A stretch of 64,000 nt of DNA, taken from NCBI RefSeq assembly GCF_030159995.1, contig NZ_BSNM01000027.1:124001-188000 (forward strand), read 5' to 3'. Under the pieces are notes generated by a model. The model saw only the letters and a program-made list of their open reading frames with translations, was not told the origin of the DNA and ran no database searches. Both the position numbers and the translations under genes were made by a program. Source of the DNA: Litoribrevibacter albus. Its GTDB lineage: Bacteria > Pseudomonadota > Gammaproteobacteria > Pseudomonadales > Litoribrevibacteraceae. How positions within the stretch are numbered: position 1 is the first letter of the stretch; the number at the start of each line of letters is the position of its first letter. Below are positions 55,678-63,173 of this stretch, in pieces.

Positions 55678-56748
55678 ATGATGTTTAAGAAAATTGCTGT
55701 ATCTGCATGCATCATTACAGGGGGAATGCTGGCGGCGTTACCAGCGAGTGCACAACTTGCAGGAAAAAACGTAATTGCTATCCATGGCTTCCAACCAGGC
55801 AACTTGATGTCTGGTGAACAAACCGACCAACAAGTAAGTCAAAATGGTGAAAACTATTGGGCAGACTTCTGGTTACAACATGCGGACGCTCGTATCGATT
55901 GGGATTCCAACAATCGCATCGAGGACAAAACCGCAGAACGCATCTATGACAAAATCACCGAGCTTTCGCGCGCGGGTTTTTGTAACGATGGTTGCGTATT
56001 AGTAACGCACTCTACCGGTGATTTGGTTGCCCGCTATATGTTGGAAAACCAAACACACTGGTTAGAAGCACAAGGTCTTCAACCGCTGAACATCCTGGCT
56101 GCGATTGACTTTGCCGGCGCGGGTGGTGGTACTGAATTGGCAGACGTTGCCATTCAAGCTGCTAACAACGACGCATGGTACATGTGGCCGATGAAAGAAG
56201 CCTCTGAAGCCTTCCTTGGTTTTGAACTCCAACCTCAAAACATGGGCGTACTTCATAACCTGCAACCGAGCGTAGCGCGTTCTATGGCTACCTCAGTGTC
56301 CTACGTACCTCGCTTACGTATGGTCGGCGCAGGCTCTGAATACGGCGGCGTAACCAAACCTTTCATTACCGGTTCTGACGACTCGGTTGTGCCTTTGCAC
56401 TCGGCTTGTGGCGCAGCTGACAACGGCAGCTACGACAGCTGTCTGCCAGACTTGGCAATGAACGGTAAAGTGGAAAGCAACCCGGCACCTAGCAGCTTCT
56501 ACCCGAGTCATTACCCATTAGTAATGGCGGAAGGCGCAGGTCACGGGGCAACCATCAGCAATGCAACAGGCAACGTAATGACAGCCTCCACCAGCAACTA
56601 CAGTGCTGGCGGTCTGACCATGAACCTAACGTTGGAACAACGTGAGGAACTGGCTTGGTGGCAACTTTGGGGCGAAGGTGACAAGTACACCACCATCAAA
56701 AACGCCAAGAGCCAGTCAATGTCTGCTGTGGTGTATAACAGCTTTTAG
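55678..56748 (+). CDS. secreted alpha/beta hydrolase, cassette B
   Basis: A 356-residue exported hydrolase with a signal peptide ending ASA (about 1-25). HSTGD (S112), GSDD (D234/D235) and GAGHG (H289) give the triad. Cysteines C102, C106, C244 and C255 sit at the same places as in the paralogue at 861-1934. The two proteins are clearly homologous throughout (THSTGDLVARY, DFAGAGGGTELA). It carries its own terminator 70 bases downstream. Lipase/esterase class is inferred; the substrate is unknown. Confidence 0.82.
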   Translation: MMFKKIAVSACIITGGMLAALPASAQLAGKNVIAIHGFQPGNLMSGEQTDQQVSQNGENYWADFWLQHADARIDWDSNNRIEDKTAERIYDKITELSRAGFCNDGCVLVTHSTGDLVARYMLENQTHWLEAQGLQPLNILAAIDFAGAGGGTELADVAIQAANNDAWYMWPMKEASEAFLGFELQPQNMGVLHNLQPSVARSMATSVSYVPRLRMVGAGSEYGGVTKPFITGSDDSVVPLHSACGAADNGSYDSCLPDLAMNGKVESNPAPSSFYPSHYPLVMAEGAGHGATISNATGNVMTASTSNYSAGGLTMNLTLEQREELAWWQLWGEGDKYTTIKNAKSQSMSAVVYNSF

Positions 56749-56788
56749 AAATAAGAGCCGTGTGATGCATAAAGTGATCTGACTCCTG

Positions 56789-56816
56789 TAAGATCAAAGA
56801 GGTTAGATCAAAGAGC
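56789..56816. repeat. 14-bp direct tandem duplication
   Basis: TAAGATCAAAGAGG (56789-56802) is followed by TTAGATCAAAGAGC (56803-56816), between the hydrolase stop and its terminator. Confidence 0.7.
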
Positions 56817-56817
56817 G

Positions 56818-56856
56818 ATATGAACCGGGGTAGGAGACATTCTGCCCCGGTTTTTT
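56818..56856 (+). terminator. terminator, copy 1 of a duplicated 39-bp element
   Basis: AACCGGGG and CCCCGGTT pair around TAGGAGACATTCTG and run into T residues. The 39 bases match 57919-57957 at 38 positions. Confidence 0.85.
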
Positions 56857-56986
56857 GGTTTTGGGCGTTAACCTTTCGTTAAGAATCCTGTTTCTAAGCC
56901 ACAGATTGAGGCTTGTTTCATATTTTCTATTTCAAGTACCCCCTAACCTTGACTGTATTCAGTCTGAATATCGTTAGGGCGATCAA

Positions 56987-57886
56987 GTGAAACTTATCCT
57001 TATGTTTTTAACCGTTTTGCTTTTTGGTTGTAGCCATGTTGAGCAATCAATGCCTCTTCCTACAGTAAGCAACATAGAACTATTACCTAACTCAGCATCT
57101 GCGCACTACCTGGCATGGGAAAGAAATGGGGACTTACTTTGGCTAACTGAAGACCTTGATGTACAAAAAAGTAAGAAACTGGATGTGTATGCAATTCAAC
57201 AAGTCTATCTATTGAATGATGGACTGCTTCTATTAACAGAGAGTCTCCAAAATAATGAGATTATAGAACAACTCATTAAACTCTCATTTTCAGGCCAACA
57301 AATAGCCTTCTGGCCCAGACTACCAGACTCTATAGCCTCCTTATCCATATATGAAAACGAGATATTTTTCATTGGCTTTATGGGGGATGAATACCAAGTT
57401 TCGGAGAATGCTATAACCACTACGGGGAAAAACTTTGGTCAGCAGGCATCTGTAATCAACCTTGGCGCCAAAGACAAAGTTGTATGCCATGGAAATAACA
57501 CGAACAAGTTAGCTCATTGTTCAAGGCAAGGGTCACAGATCTGGACAGCTGAAGGGCTATGGGGAAGCCCTCCCACCTTATGTTCGAACTATTTACTAGA
57601 AGACGCTTTTTACCAATCTAATAACAACACTGAAAACTGGAAATACATAGTCAGGGATATAGCAACAGGAAATATCCTTGGTGAAATTGCCGCGCCGAAT
57701 GTCTCTTTTAGTCGCTGCATTGAGAATCAGTTCGTCACAATAGGAGATGAAATCAATATCTACTCATTACCTAGCACTACCCCCTCGTCCACTCAAAAAT
57801 GTGCTGGCAGTACAGCTCAAGATGCAGTTATAGATAACACTGGGATGGCTTGTATTACCAACACGGGCAGTATCATAAAACAATAA
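56987..57886 (+). CDS. hypothetical lipoprotein between duplicated terminators
   Basis: A 299-residue lipoprotein with lipobox LLFGC (cysteine near 15). The body has repeating beta-strand segments of 40-45 residues, reminiscent of a small beta-propeller (IYENEIFFIGFMGDE, LGAKDKVVCHGNN), but no family is recognised. The start is GTG 56987 after AGGG. It is AT-rich beside its neighbours and lies exactly between two near-identical terminator copies, suggesting insertion. Confidence 0.7.
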   Translation: MKLILMFLTVLLFGCSHVEQSMPLPTVSNIELLPNSASAHYLAWERNGDLLWLTEDLDVQKSKKLDVYAIQQVYLLNDGLLLLTESLQNNEIIEQLIKLSFSGQQIAFWPRLPDSIASLSIYENEIFFIGFMGDEYQVSENAITTTGKNFGQQASVINLGAKDKVVCHGNNTNKLAHCSRQGSQIWTAEGLWGSPPTLCSNYLLEDAFYQSNNNTENWKYIVRDIATGNILGEIAAPNVSFSRCIENQFVTIGDEINIYSLPSTTPSSTQKCAGSTAQDAVIDNTGMACITNTGSIIKQ

Positions 57887-57918
57887 TGGAATGTTCGTGG
57901 CATTTAATTATTAAAGCT

Positions 57919-57957
57919 ATATGAACCGGGGTAGGAGACTTTCTGCCCCGGTTTTTT
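57919..57957 (+). terminator. terminator, copy 2 of a duplicated 39-bp element
   Basis: Same hairpin as 56818-56856 with one base changed in the loop (T for A) and six T residues after the stem. It ends the lipoprotein gene. Confidence 0.85.
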
Positions 57958-57998
57958 ACTCTTAACGAAGAGCCCTTCCAATCATTCAATCACTACCC

Positions 57999-58841
57999 TC
58001 ACTCATGCCAATAACGCTTTGGAATATTGCGTGTTTTCTGGGTTAACGCAGGGTTCGGGATTTCAATGCGATGACGTTGATCGATATTTGCCCGTTCAAT
58101 TGCGCTGATGATATCCGGATGTTGATAGAAGAATGAGAGAAAGCTACCGTCTTCATAGGCCAATTGAAAACCTTGCTCTATGGCCGAGCTCAATTCGGTA
58201 TTGCCTTTATTCGTGAAAAAGAACAAAGCAAATGGATAGACGAGTAAGAGCTTCTTTTCGGCCGTGAGGTTTTTTAACCAGGTTTGACGGTAAGCCAACT
58301 CAAAGAATATTTCAGGAAGGCTTCGTGAGAAATAATCCCCTCGACCCAAGTTAATCATTTCAAATAAATTATCATACAAGGCTTGATCCTGTTTCAGCCC
58401 AGAAAATTCAAGAATCTCAATATCAGACCAACCTACCCCCTGAAGTCCTTTAAACGACTGTAAATCTTCAAGGTAATTGACCTCATTAAAATCCACCTGA
58501 TTATCTCTGTGAATAATGAAGATTCTGTACCCTGTTAAGCCTCGATAAATAGGGTATGGAATGGCATGCAGCTCTTCTTCATAACTGGCCGAAGTTCCCA
58601 TCCAGAACACATCCAGCTTGTTAGTTTTGATTCTTTCCACAATACGTGACTGGGAATAGATATCCTCAGAAACCTTTAATGTGAAGTCATACCCGGCCTT
58701 TTTAAGAACGAACTGGAGAAGCTCAACAGGATAGAAGTTATCTCGCGCATCGTAGTGGGATGTTCTCGGAATAACGACTTCCTTGGCAGGAGCCACTGTT
58801 GATAACACAAACATCAACACGAAGAAAAAACGCAAATACAT
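57999..58841 (-). CDS. periplasmic solute-binding-like protein, paralogue 1
   Basis: A 280-residue exported protein with a signal peptide (1-19). VVIPRTSHYDARDNFYPVELLQFVLKKAGY and DVFWMGTSASYEEELHAIPYPIYRGL are the ligand-domain segments shared with the paralogue at 63174-64000. It resembles type-3 binding proteins but has no transporter genes nearby. ATG 58841 has GGAGGG close upstream and is preferred over ATG 58853. Ligand unknown. Confidence 0.82.
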   Translation of the reverse strand: MYLRFFFVLMFVLSTVAPAKEVVIPRTSHYDARDNFYPVELLQFVLKKAGYDFTLKVSEDIYSQSRIVERIKTNKLDVFWMGTSASYEEELHAIPYPIYRGLTGYRIFIIHRDNQVDFNEVNYLEDLQSFKGLQGVGWSDIEILEFSGLKQDQALYDNLFEMINLGRGDYFSRSLPEIFFELAYRQTWLKNLTAEKKLLLVYPFALFFFTNKGNTELSSAIEQGFQLAYEDGSFLSFFYQHPDIISAIERANIDQRHRIEIPNPALTQKTRNIPKRYWHE

Positions 58842-58979
58842 CCTACCCTCCATCCGTATACAACTTACCAGTGTAGCCGTATTTGTATTAAGCGTAAGGA
58901 TTTAAAGTTCTATGTAGAACAAGCCATTAGGTAAGCAAAACTGCAATTTTGAAAATAATACAGGAAGTAAAGAATTTAA

Positions 58980-59171
58980 TTATTCGAGCGAGTCAGACAC
59001 CGTTGCCACACCGTATATTTCGCCAATGATCCAACCTATTAAAAAACCACTACCAGAGCCTTCGAGAGTAAGACCTGCCATAAAGCCAAGAAATGCACCT
59101 ATCGTCCCGACAATGCCACCACCCACCAGCATAGCTTTAAGGTGACTTACTTTCCTTGAGTCTGGACTCAT
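58980..59171 (-). CDS. 63-residue glycine-rich membrane protein
   Basis: A small protein with two hydrophobic segments (12-33 and 39-57) rich in Gly, including GGGIVGTIGAFLGFMAG, a pattern like glycine-zipper helices. It overlaps the preceding gene by four bases (ATGA), which supports translational coupling. Family not recognised. Confidence 0.6.
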   Translation of the reverse strand: MSPDSRKVSHLKAMLVGGGIVGTIGAFLGFMAGLTLEGSGSGFLIGWIIGEIYGVATVSDSLE

Positions 59172-59671
59172 GCGACTGCTTGCTCCTTCAGTTTCACTTT
59201 CTCAATTTCGCACTGAATTTCTTCAAACTGAGATTCGTCCATGCTGTCAGTCAAAAAATAAGAATCACTGTCGTTCGTTAACACTAAATATTCTTTATTT
59301 TTAACGGTTCGAAAGATACCAGTATCGTATTCATGACATTGAAGGCTTTTTAACCTCTCATAAGGTATGTGCCAAACGATTACCTCCCCCCTTTTATGCA
59401 TTAAGCTATTTTCCCCGAACTCCAAAATTTCAAAGTCATAGCAAGACTCTGTTTCCGGTTTTTTAGCTCTATCCTTATATGGCTTAGGCAAACAGCGAAA
59501 CGTGGTAATTAGAGCGGGGATGAACAGAACCAGAGACCATTCACCGTTATAGACATAAGCAAGAACCAGTAGTATCCATGACACAGCAGCTAAAAATAAA
59601 TCTAACTTTGTACCATCTAATTCAGGTTCCACAAGCTGAGGTTGGCTAGAAATAATTGTGAATATTCTCAT
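59168..59671 (-). CDS. hypothetical membrane protein
   Basis: A 167-residue protein with two helices near 25-60 and a charged C-terminal domain of about 100 residues (EILEFGENSLMHKRGEVIVWHIPYERLKSL) that resembles small PH-like or YcxB-like domains. That fold assignment is a guess. It is translationally coupled with the downstream 63-residue protein. AT-rich. Confidence 0.6.
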   Translation of the reverse strand: MRIFTIISSQPQLVEPELDGTKLDLFLAAVSWILLVLAYVYNGEWSLVLFIPALITTFRCLPKPYKDRAKKPETESCYDFEILEFGENSLMHKRGEVIVWHIPYERLKSLQCHEYDTGIFRTVKNKEYLVLTNDSDSYFLTDSMDESQFEEIQCEIEKVKLKEQAVA

Positions 59672-59702
59672 TACTCATCCATGTTCATTAAATGGATTTC
59701 CA

Positions 59703-59918
59703 CTAGCTAAACGCTTTAAAAAAGAGCGCGACCACTCTAAAAATGCTTGAACAGCCTGCATCTTCACCAAAAGTATCCAGACAAGATAAATAGCCGTAGA
59801 TAAGAGCGCTAAAAATAATCACGAGTAGCGTATATCCAAACACTTTGATTCGTTGCTCAGATTTCCTTTGCGTAATAGCAAATTCTTCAGCTGCCGTTTT
59901 TTGGTTTTCCCTAGACAA
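59703..59918 (-). CDS. small single-helix membrane protein
   Basis: A 71-residue protein with one helix at about 27-45 and a charged N-terminal coil. The start is TTG, one base after the HD gene stop, so it depends on coupling with that gene. The gene is uncertain because of the weak start. Confidence 0.45.
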   Translation of the reverse strand: MSRENQKTAAEEFAITQRKSEQRIKVFGYTLLVIIFSALIYGYLSCLDTFGEDAGCSSIFRVVALFFKAFS

Positions 59919-59919
59919 A

Positions 59920-60531
59920 TCAACCCAGCCCTTCCAACTCTCGACTCATATTTTGTCTGGCCTTAGCTTCCAGCGTTTCATAAAAAGCATCGCAAGAATA
60001 TATGCGAGGTCTCGCCAGGAACGACATCAGTAAGGCTTTTCGTTTCCGAGTATAAATAAACTTGGGAACCCAGGCGTATTCTTGTCTCACATCCTGCTGA
60101 TATTTCGTATAGACCTCTTCTGAACGACCAAGAATTGCCAGATCAATATCGACAATAAGCTTTTGATCCTCGTCGACTGGCACATAGTTATGCTCAGTCG
60201 CCATAATGAACTCAACAACCTTATTGATGATTTCTTCATTGGCTTCATTTTCAGTTAAAAAGGTGCGTGCCCACTGAGCACTTTTAGCCTCATTACCAGA
60301 AGACTTAGTCTTATAGATGGCGTCATGGAACCATAACGCCAGTTCGATCAGGTCTTTTTGATTCGTCAATTCCTCAACCTGATCCAAGGATTCTAATACC
60401 GCCACTAAATGCGACAGATCATGGTAGCGTCGATGTTTTTCGGAGTAAGCAGCTATCAGAGAATCAAACGTTGTTTGATTCTCTGATAGCCCTAAGCGAA
60501 CCATCAACGCCTGCCATCGTGTCTGCCACAT
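59920..60531 (-). CDS. HD-domain metal-dependent phosphohydrolase
   Basis: A 203-residue protein. YHDLSHL (H37) and LALWFHDAIY (H69-D70) give the HD metal site, with later TEHNYVP and IVDIDLAILG supplying additional ligands. This fits predicted HD hydrolases of unknown substrate. ATG 60531 is chosen because AGGA precedes it; the longer reading from 60627 adds 32 basic residues without counterpart. It is first in a small-gene unit. Confidence 0.87.
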   Translation of the reverse strand: MWQTRWQALMVRLGLSENQTTFDSLIAAYSEKHRRYHDLSHLVAVLESLDQVEELTNQKDLIELALWFHDAIYKTKSSGNEAKSAQWARTFLTENEANEEIINKVVEFIMATEHNYVPVDEDQKLIVDIDLAILGRSEEVYTKYQQDVRQEYAWVPKFIYTRKRKALLMSFLARPRIYSCDAFYETLEAKARQNMSRELEGLG

Positions 60532-60662
60532 AATGAAATCCTCGCTACGTCGTATTCCTCTGACCTTTCTCCAGAGTGAGTACCAAGGATAACCTGCAAA
60601 CCAACGACGCCCAACAGGGAATCGCATCTCAACTGATTGAGAACCGATTTCTTACAGGCACA

Positions 60663-60690
60663 AAAAAAGCAAGCCTAAGCTTGCTTTTTT
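60663..60690. terminator. terminator between cold-shock and HD genes
   Basis: Twelve-base arms AAAAAAGCAAGC (60663-60674) and GCTTGCTTTTTT (60679-60690) with a CTAA loop. It is symmetric, so it works in both directions. Confidence 0.9.
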
Positions 60691-60708
60691 AAGAGATCTC
60701 GCTGGCGA

Positions 60709-60918
60709 TTATAGCGCCATGATGTTCTCTGCTTGAGGGCCTTTTTGACCCTGAGTCACAGTGAACTCAACTTTTTGGCCTTCAGCCAATGTTTTGAAGC
60801 CAGAGCTTACGATTGCGCTGAAATGAGCAAAAACGTCAGGGCCTGATTCTTGAGAAATAAAACCAAAACCTTTTGACTCATTAAACCACTTAACGGTACC
60901 AGTAACTGTATTAGACAT
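60709..60918 (-). CDS. CspA-family cold-shock protein
   Basis: A 69-residue single-domain RNA chaperone. RNP1 KGFGFI and RNP2 VFAHFS are intact, and the start reads [12 protein letters not shown]. It melts RNA secondary structure in the cold or in stationary phase. A long 5' untranslated leader of about 150 bases and an AGGA site before the ATG are typical of cold-induced csp genes. The terminator is strong. Confidence 0.96.
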   Translation of the reverse strand: MSNTVTGTVKWFNESKGFGFISQESGPDVFAHFSAIVSSGFKTLAEGQKVEFTVTQGQKGPQAENIMAL

Positions 60919-61277
60919 AAGATATTATCCTGTAGATAAATTATAAATGTGCCCTTATGAGAGGCATGAATAGCGGGAAAAACAGACTTAATTTAAAAAC
61001 TACAGGACGATGAACTTCAGAAATGCAACGAAATGGAGATTAAAAACGAGAGGCTTACTTTCTAGCTGCGATCAATGTATAGGGTTAACCAACCTAAGTC
61101 AAACCTTTATTGAATAAATTTTAAACAATTGTAAATAACCGAGTACTTCATACCCTGATTCCCAAACCGAATAGTCCACTTACTTCGATCCAAATCCGTT
61201 TTCGAGCTGTGATTAATGTACACTCGTAGTAGTGATGAAATTGCAGGAAGCGAAGCATAATCAAAAGGAATTTAGAC
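60919..61277. other. cold-shock gene leader and divergent spacer
   Basis: About 360 bases. On the minus strand, TTGACT (61097-61102) and TATACA (61076-61081), 15 bases apart, are a possible promoter giving a 5' leader of about 150 bases to the cold-shock gene. I did not find a clear cold-box. The right end holds the AAAAGGA site of the divergent lipoprotein gene. Confidence 0.45.
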
Positions 61278-61736
61278 ATGAAAAGCCTACTCTTACTCCC
61301 TCTGACAGTTGTATTAATTGCCTGCAAAACATCTGCGACGGCAAATAACCAGCAGCCTTCCGAACAAGAGTCATTCCTGGTCGAAGCGATTCAAAACACA
61401 CCATACTCGGCCGTAGTAAAACATATTCGTGTTGATGTTCTGCCATCCGACCAGCCAGATTTCACAGAACAACATATTTATTACGCACAGGTTTTAGAGA
61501 CCTTTCGAGGTGAAGAGCTCTCCACCATCAACTATTCGATGTTCGTAGAAGAAGGCGAAGACACTATCATTGACCAAAACCCAGTTATAGTGACGCTTTG
61601 CAAAGATGATGAAGGTTTCTATTGGCCAGGAACGGGTGCCCAGTTTGAGGGTACTACAGCTCTCATCTCATTAGCTAAAAAACATAGCGTGCGAAAAACA
61701 GAGTCGAACCAAACCCATTTTTCGCATTGCAACTAA
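61278..61736 (+). CDS. hypothetical lipoprotein
   Basis: A 152-residue lipoprotein with lipobox VLIAC (cysteine near residue 16). The body is beta-rich with two further cysteines (TLCKDD, SHCN), possibly a disulfide. Family not recognised. AAAAGGA precedes the ATG. It converges with the PhzF gene. Confidence 0.72.
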   Translation: MKSLLLLPLTVVLIACKTSATANNQQPSEQESFLVEAIQNTPYSAVVKHIRVDVLPSDQPDFTEQHIYYAQVLETFRGEELSTINYSMFVEEGEDTIIDQNPVIVTLCKDDEGFYWPGTGAQFEGTTALISLAKKHSVRKTESNQTHFSHCN

Positions 61737-61774
61737 TGGTGTACCAGCAGTAAAGCAAGGGAATAGTAACGAGC

Positions 61775-61797
61775 CGCCGATTCGTATTGAATCGGCG
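61775..61797. terminator. hairpin between convergent lipoprotein and PhzF genes
   Basis: Arms CGCCGATTC (61775-61783) and GAATCGGCG (61789-61797) around a 5-base loop, without a strong U-run. Confidence 0.45.
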
Positions 61798-61808
61798 AAA
61801 TATCCCGT

Positions 61809-62684
61809 CTAGACCTCAACCGTTTCAAACCGAGAGGCCATGCCTACCCCACCAACAATCAGAGATTGAATCGCACCTGCTTTTCTTGAAAGCCGGGCAT
61901 CGAGGCAACTGGGCGACGCAGGCGTCATCGCATAGCCTTGTTCGATCACGAAGTGGTCTTTATCCATGTTCAGGTAATCATGCAGATAGCATACCAGCGG
62001 ACCTGCAGCCATGCCGGTTGCCGATTCTTCCTGAATGCCATAACGCGGAGCGAACATTCGGGTTGAGGCATCTCGCCCAGGCACGTTGGTTTCGGTTGTA
62101 AAAACGTAGTAGCCAATCAGATCATACTTTTCGGAGATGGCGTCGATTTCCGGTTGATTCGGCTGTATCGCTTCAAGCTGCTCAATGTTGTTCACTCCCA
62201 CCACTAAAAAGCCGTTTCCTGTGTTAGCAATCACAGGTTTTGCCAAGATCTTTTCTTGTGAAGCGTCATCTGAAAGCCCCAAAGAAGTTAGGATTCGATC
62301 GTGATCCCCTACCGGATCTGTGTACTTAGGAGCCAGTTGCTCCATGTAGGCAACGTCACCTTTCACTTCAATCTGACGAACGCCGTCAATGGTTTCTTTG
62401 GAGGTATTCGGTGAAGGGATCAAACCTTGCTGAGACAGATAACTGAAGGTAGCAATGGTGGCGTGCCCACAGTGTGCAATTTGCATCTGGGGCGTAAAGA
62501 AATCGAGTTTGAAATCAGCGACATCAGATTTGGAAACAAACGCTGTTTCTGACAAGCCAACTTGTTTGGCAATGTTGAGTTTCTGTTCATTGGTTAGCTC
62601 ATCGGCATTCAAGACAACTCCCGCCGGATTACCTCCACGATTGTCATCGACAAAGGCATTCAAAATAGCAACATTAACTTTCAT
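61809..62684 (-). CDS. PhzF-family isomerase-like protein
   Basis: A 291-residue two-domain protein of the diaminopimelate-epimerase fold. The start NVAILNAFVDDNRGGNPAGVVL and the catalytic-side LSETAFV (E46) match PhzF/YddE. The later CGHATIATF and EESATGMAAGPL segments complete the family marks. PhzF itself isomerises a phenazine precursor; most relatives have unknown substrates. AAAGGAG precedes the ATG. It lies behind a MerR-type promoter and probably answers to the adjacent MerR regulator. Confidence 0.94.
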   Translation of the reverse strand: MKVNVAILNAFVDDNRGGNPAGVVLNADELTNEQKLNIAKQVGLSETAFVSKSDVADFKLDFFTPQMQIAHCGHATIATFSYLSQQGLIPSPNTSKETIDGVRQIEVKGDVAYMEQLAPKYTDPVGDHDRILTSLGLSDDASQEKILAKPVIANTGNGFLVVGVNNIEQLEAIQPNQPEIDAISEKYDLIGYYVFTTETNVPGRDASTRMFAPRYGIQEESATGMAAGPLVCYLHDYLNMDKDHFVIEQGYAMTPASPSCLDARLSRKAGAIQSLIVGGVGMASRFETVEV

Positions 62685-62725
62685 AACCTATCTCCTTTAA
62701 TCGTTCTAAAATCGGTATGAAAGCA

Positions 62726-62757
62726 ATGCTAGCAATCTAGAGTATGGTCTAGGTCAA
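62726..62757 (-). promoter_or_regulatory. MerR-type promoter with operator dyad
   Basis: On the minus strand, TTGACC (62752-62757) and TAGCAT (62726-62731) are 20 bases apart, or 19 to the overlapping CTAGCA. That is the long spacer typical of MerR-activated promoters. A dyad CTAGA (62737-62741) / TCTAG (62748-62752) lies between. The -35 overlaps the merR stop codon region. Confidence 0.65.
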
Positions 62758-63093
62758 GCGTTTTAGACGTGAAATTTTATTGGCGGTGACATCTACATAG
62801 TGTTCGATGCTTTTCTGTTGTTCTTTCAGATGTTCGAGATGATCTTCGAGAATACTCAAACAGGTGGCGCTGTCGTCATTGTAAAAGGCGAGAGAGTATT
62901 CTTTGATTCGACTGAGTGGCATTCCCGAGTTTTTCATGCAGGCGATCCAGTTTAATAGATCCACATCTTTAACATTGTATGCGCGATGCCCACTGGCATC
63001 TTTCTCTGGCTGGTTGATCAACCCTTGTTTTTCGTAATATCGAATGGTGTGAATGCCTAAGCCGGTATTCTCACTGACCACTCCAATTTTCAT
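62749..63093 (-). CDS. MerR-family regulator
   Basis: A 114-residue regulator. The N-terminal winged helix MKIGVVSENTGLGIHTIRYYEKQGLI is canonical, followed by RAYNVKDVDLLNWIACMKNSGMPLSRIKEY and a dimerising coiled coil. The C-terminus lacks the paired cysteines of metal or superoxide sensors, so an organic or aldehyde-type signal is more likely. It precedes phzF on the same strand, with a MerR-type promoter between. Confidence 0.92.
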   Translation of the reverse strand: MKIGVVSENTGLGIHTIRYYEKQGLINQPEKDASGHRAYNVKDVDLLNWIACMKNSGMPLSRIKEYSLAFYNDDSATCLSILEDHLEHLKEQQKSIEHYVDVTANKISRLKRLT

Positions 63094-63173
63094 ACCTTAC
63101 GTTCCTGTTTAAATCTTTCGTTGCTATTTCAAAAAAGCTATACGTCCGTTCTGTTCTTATTATCTCTGTCTGA

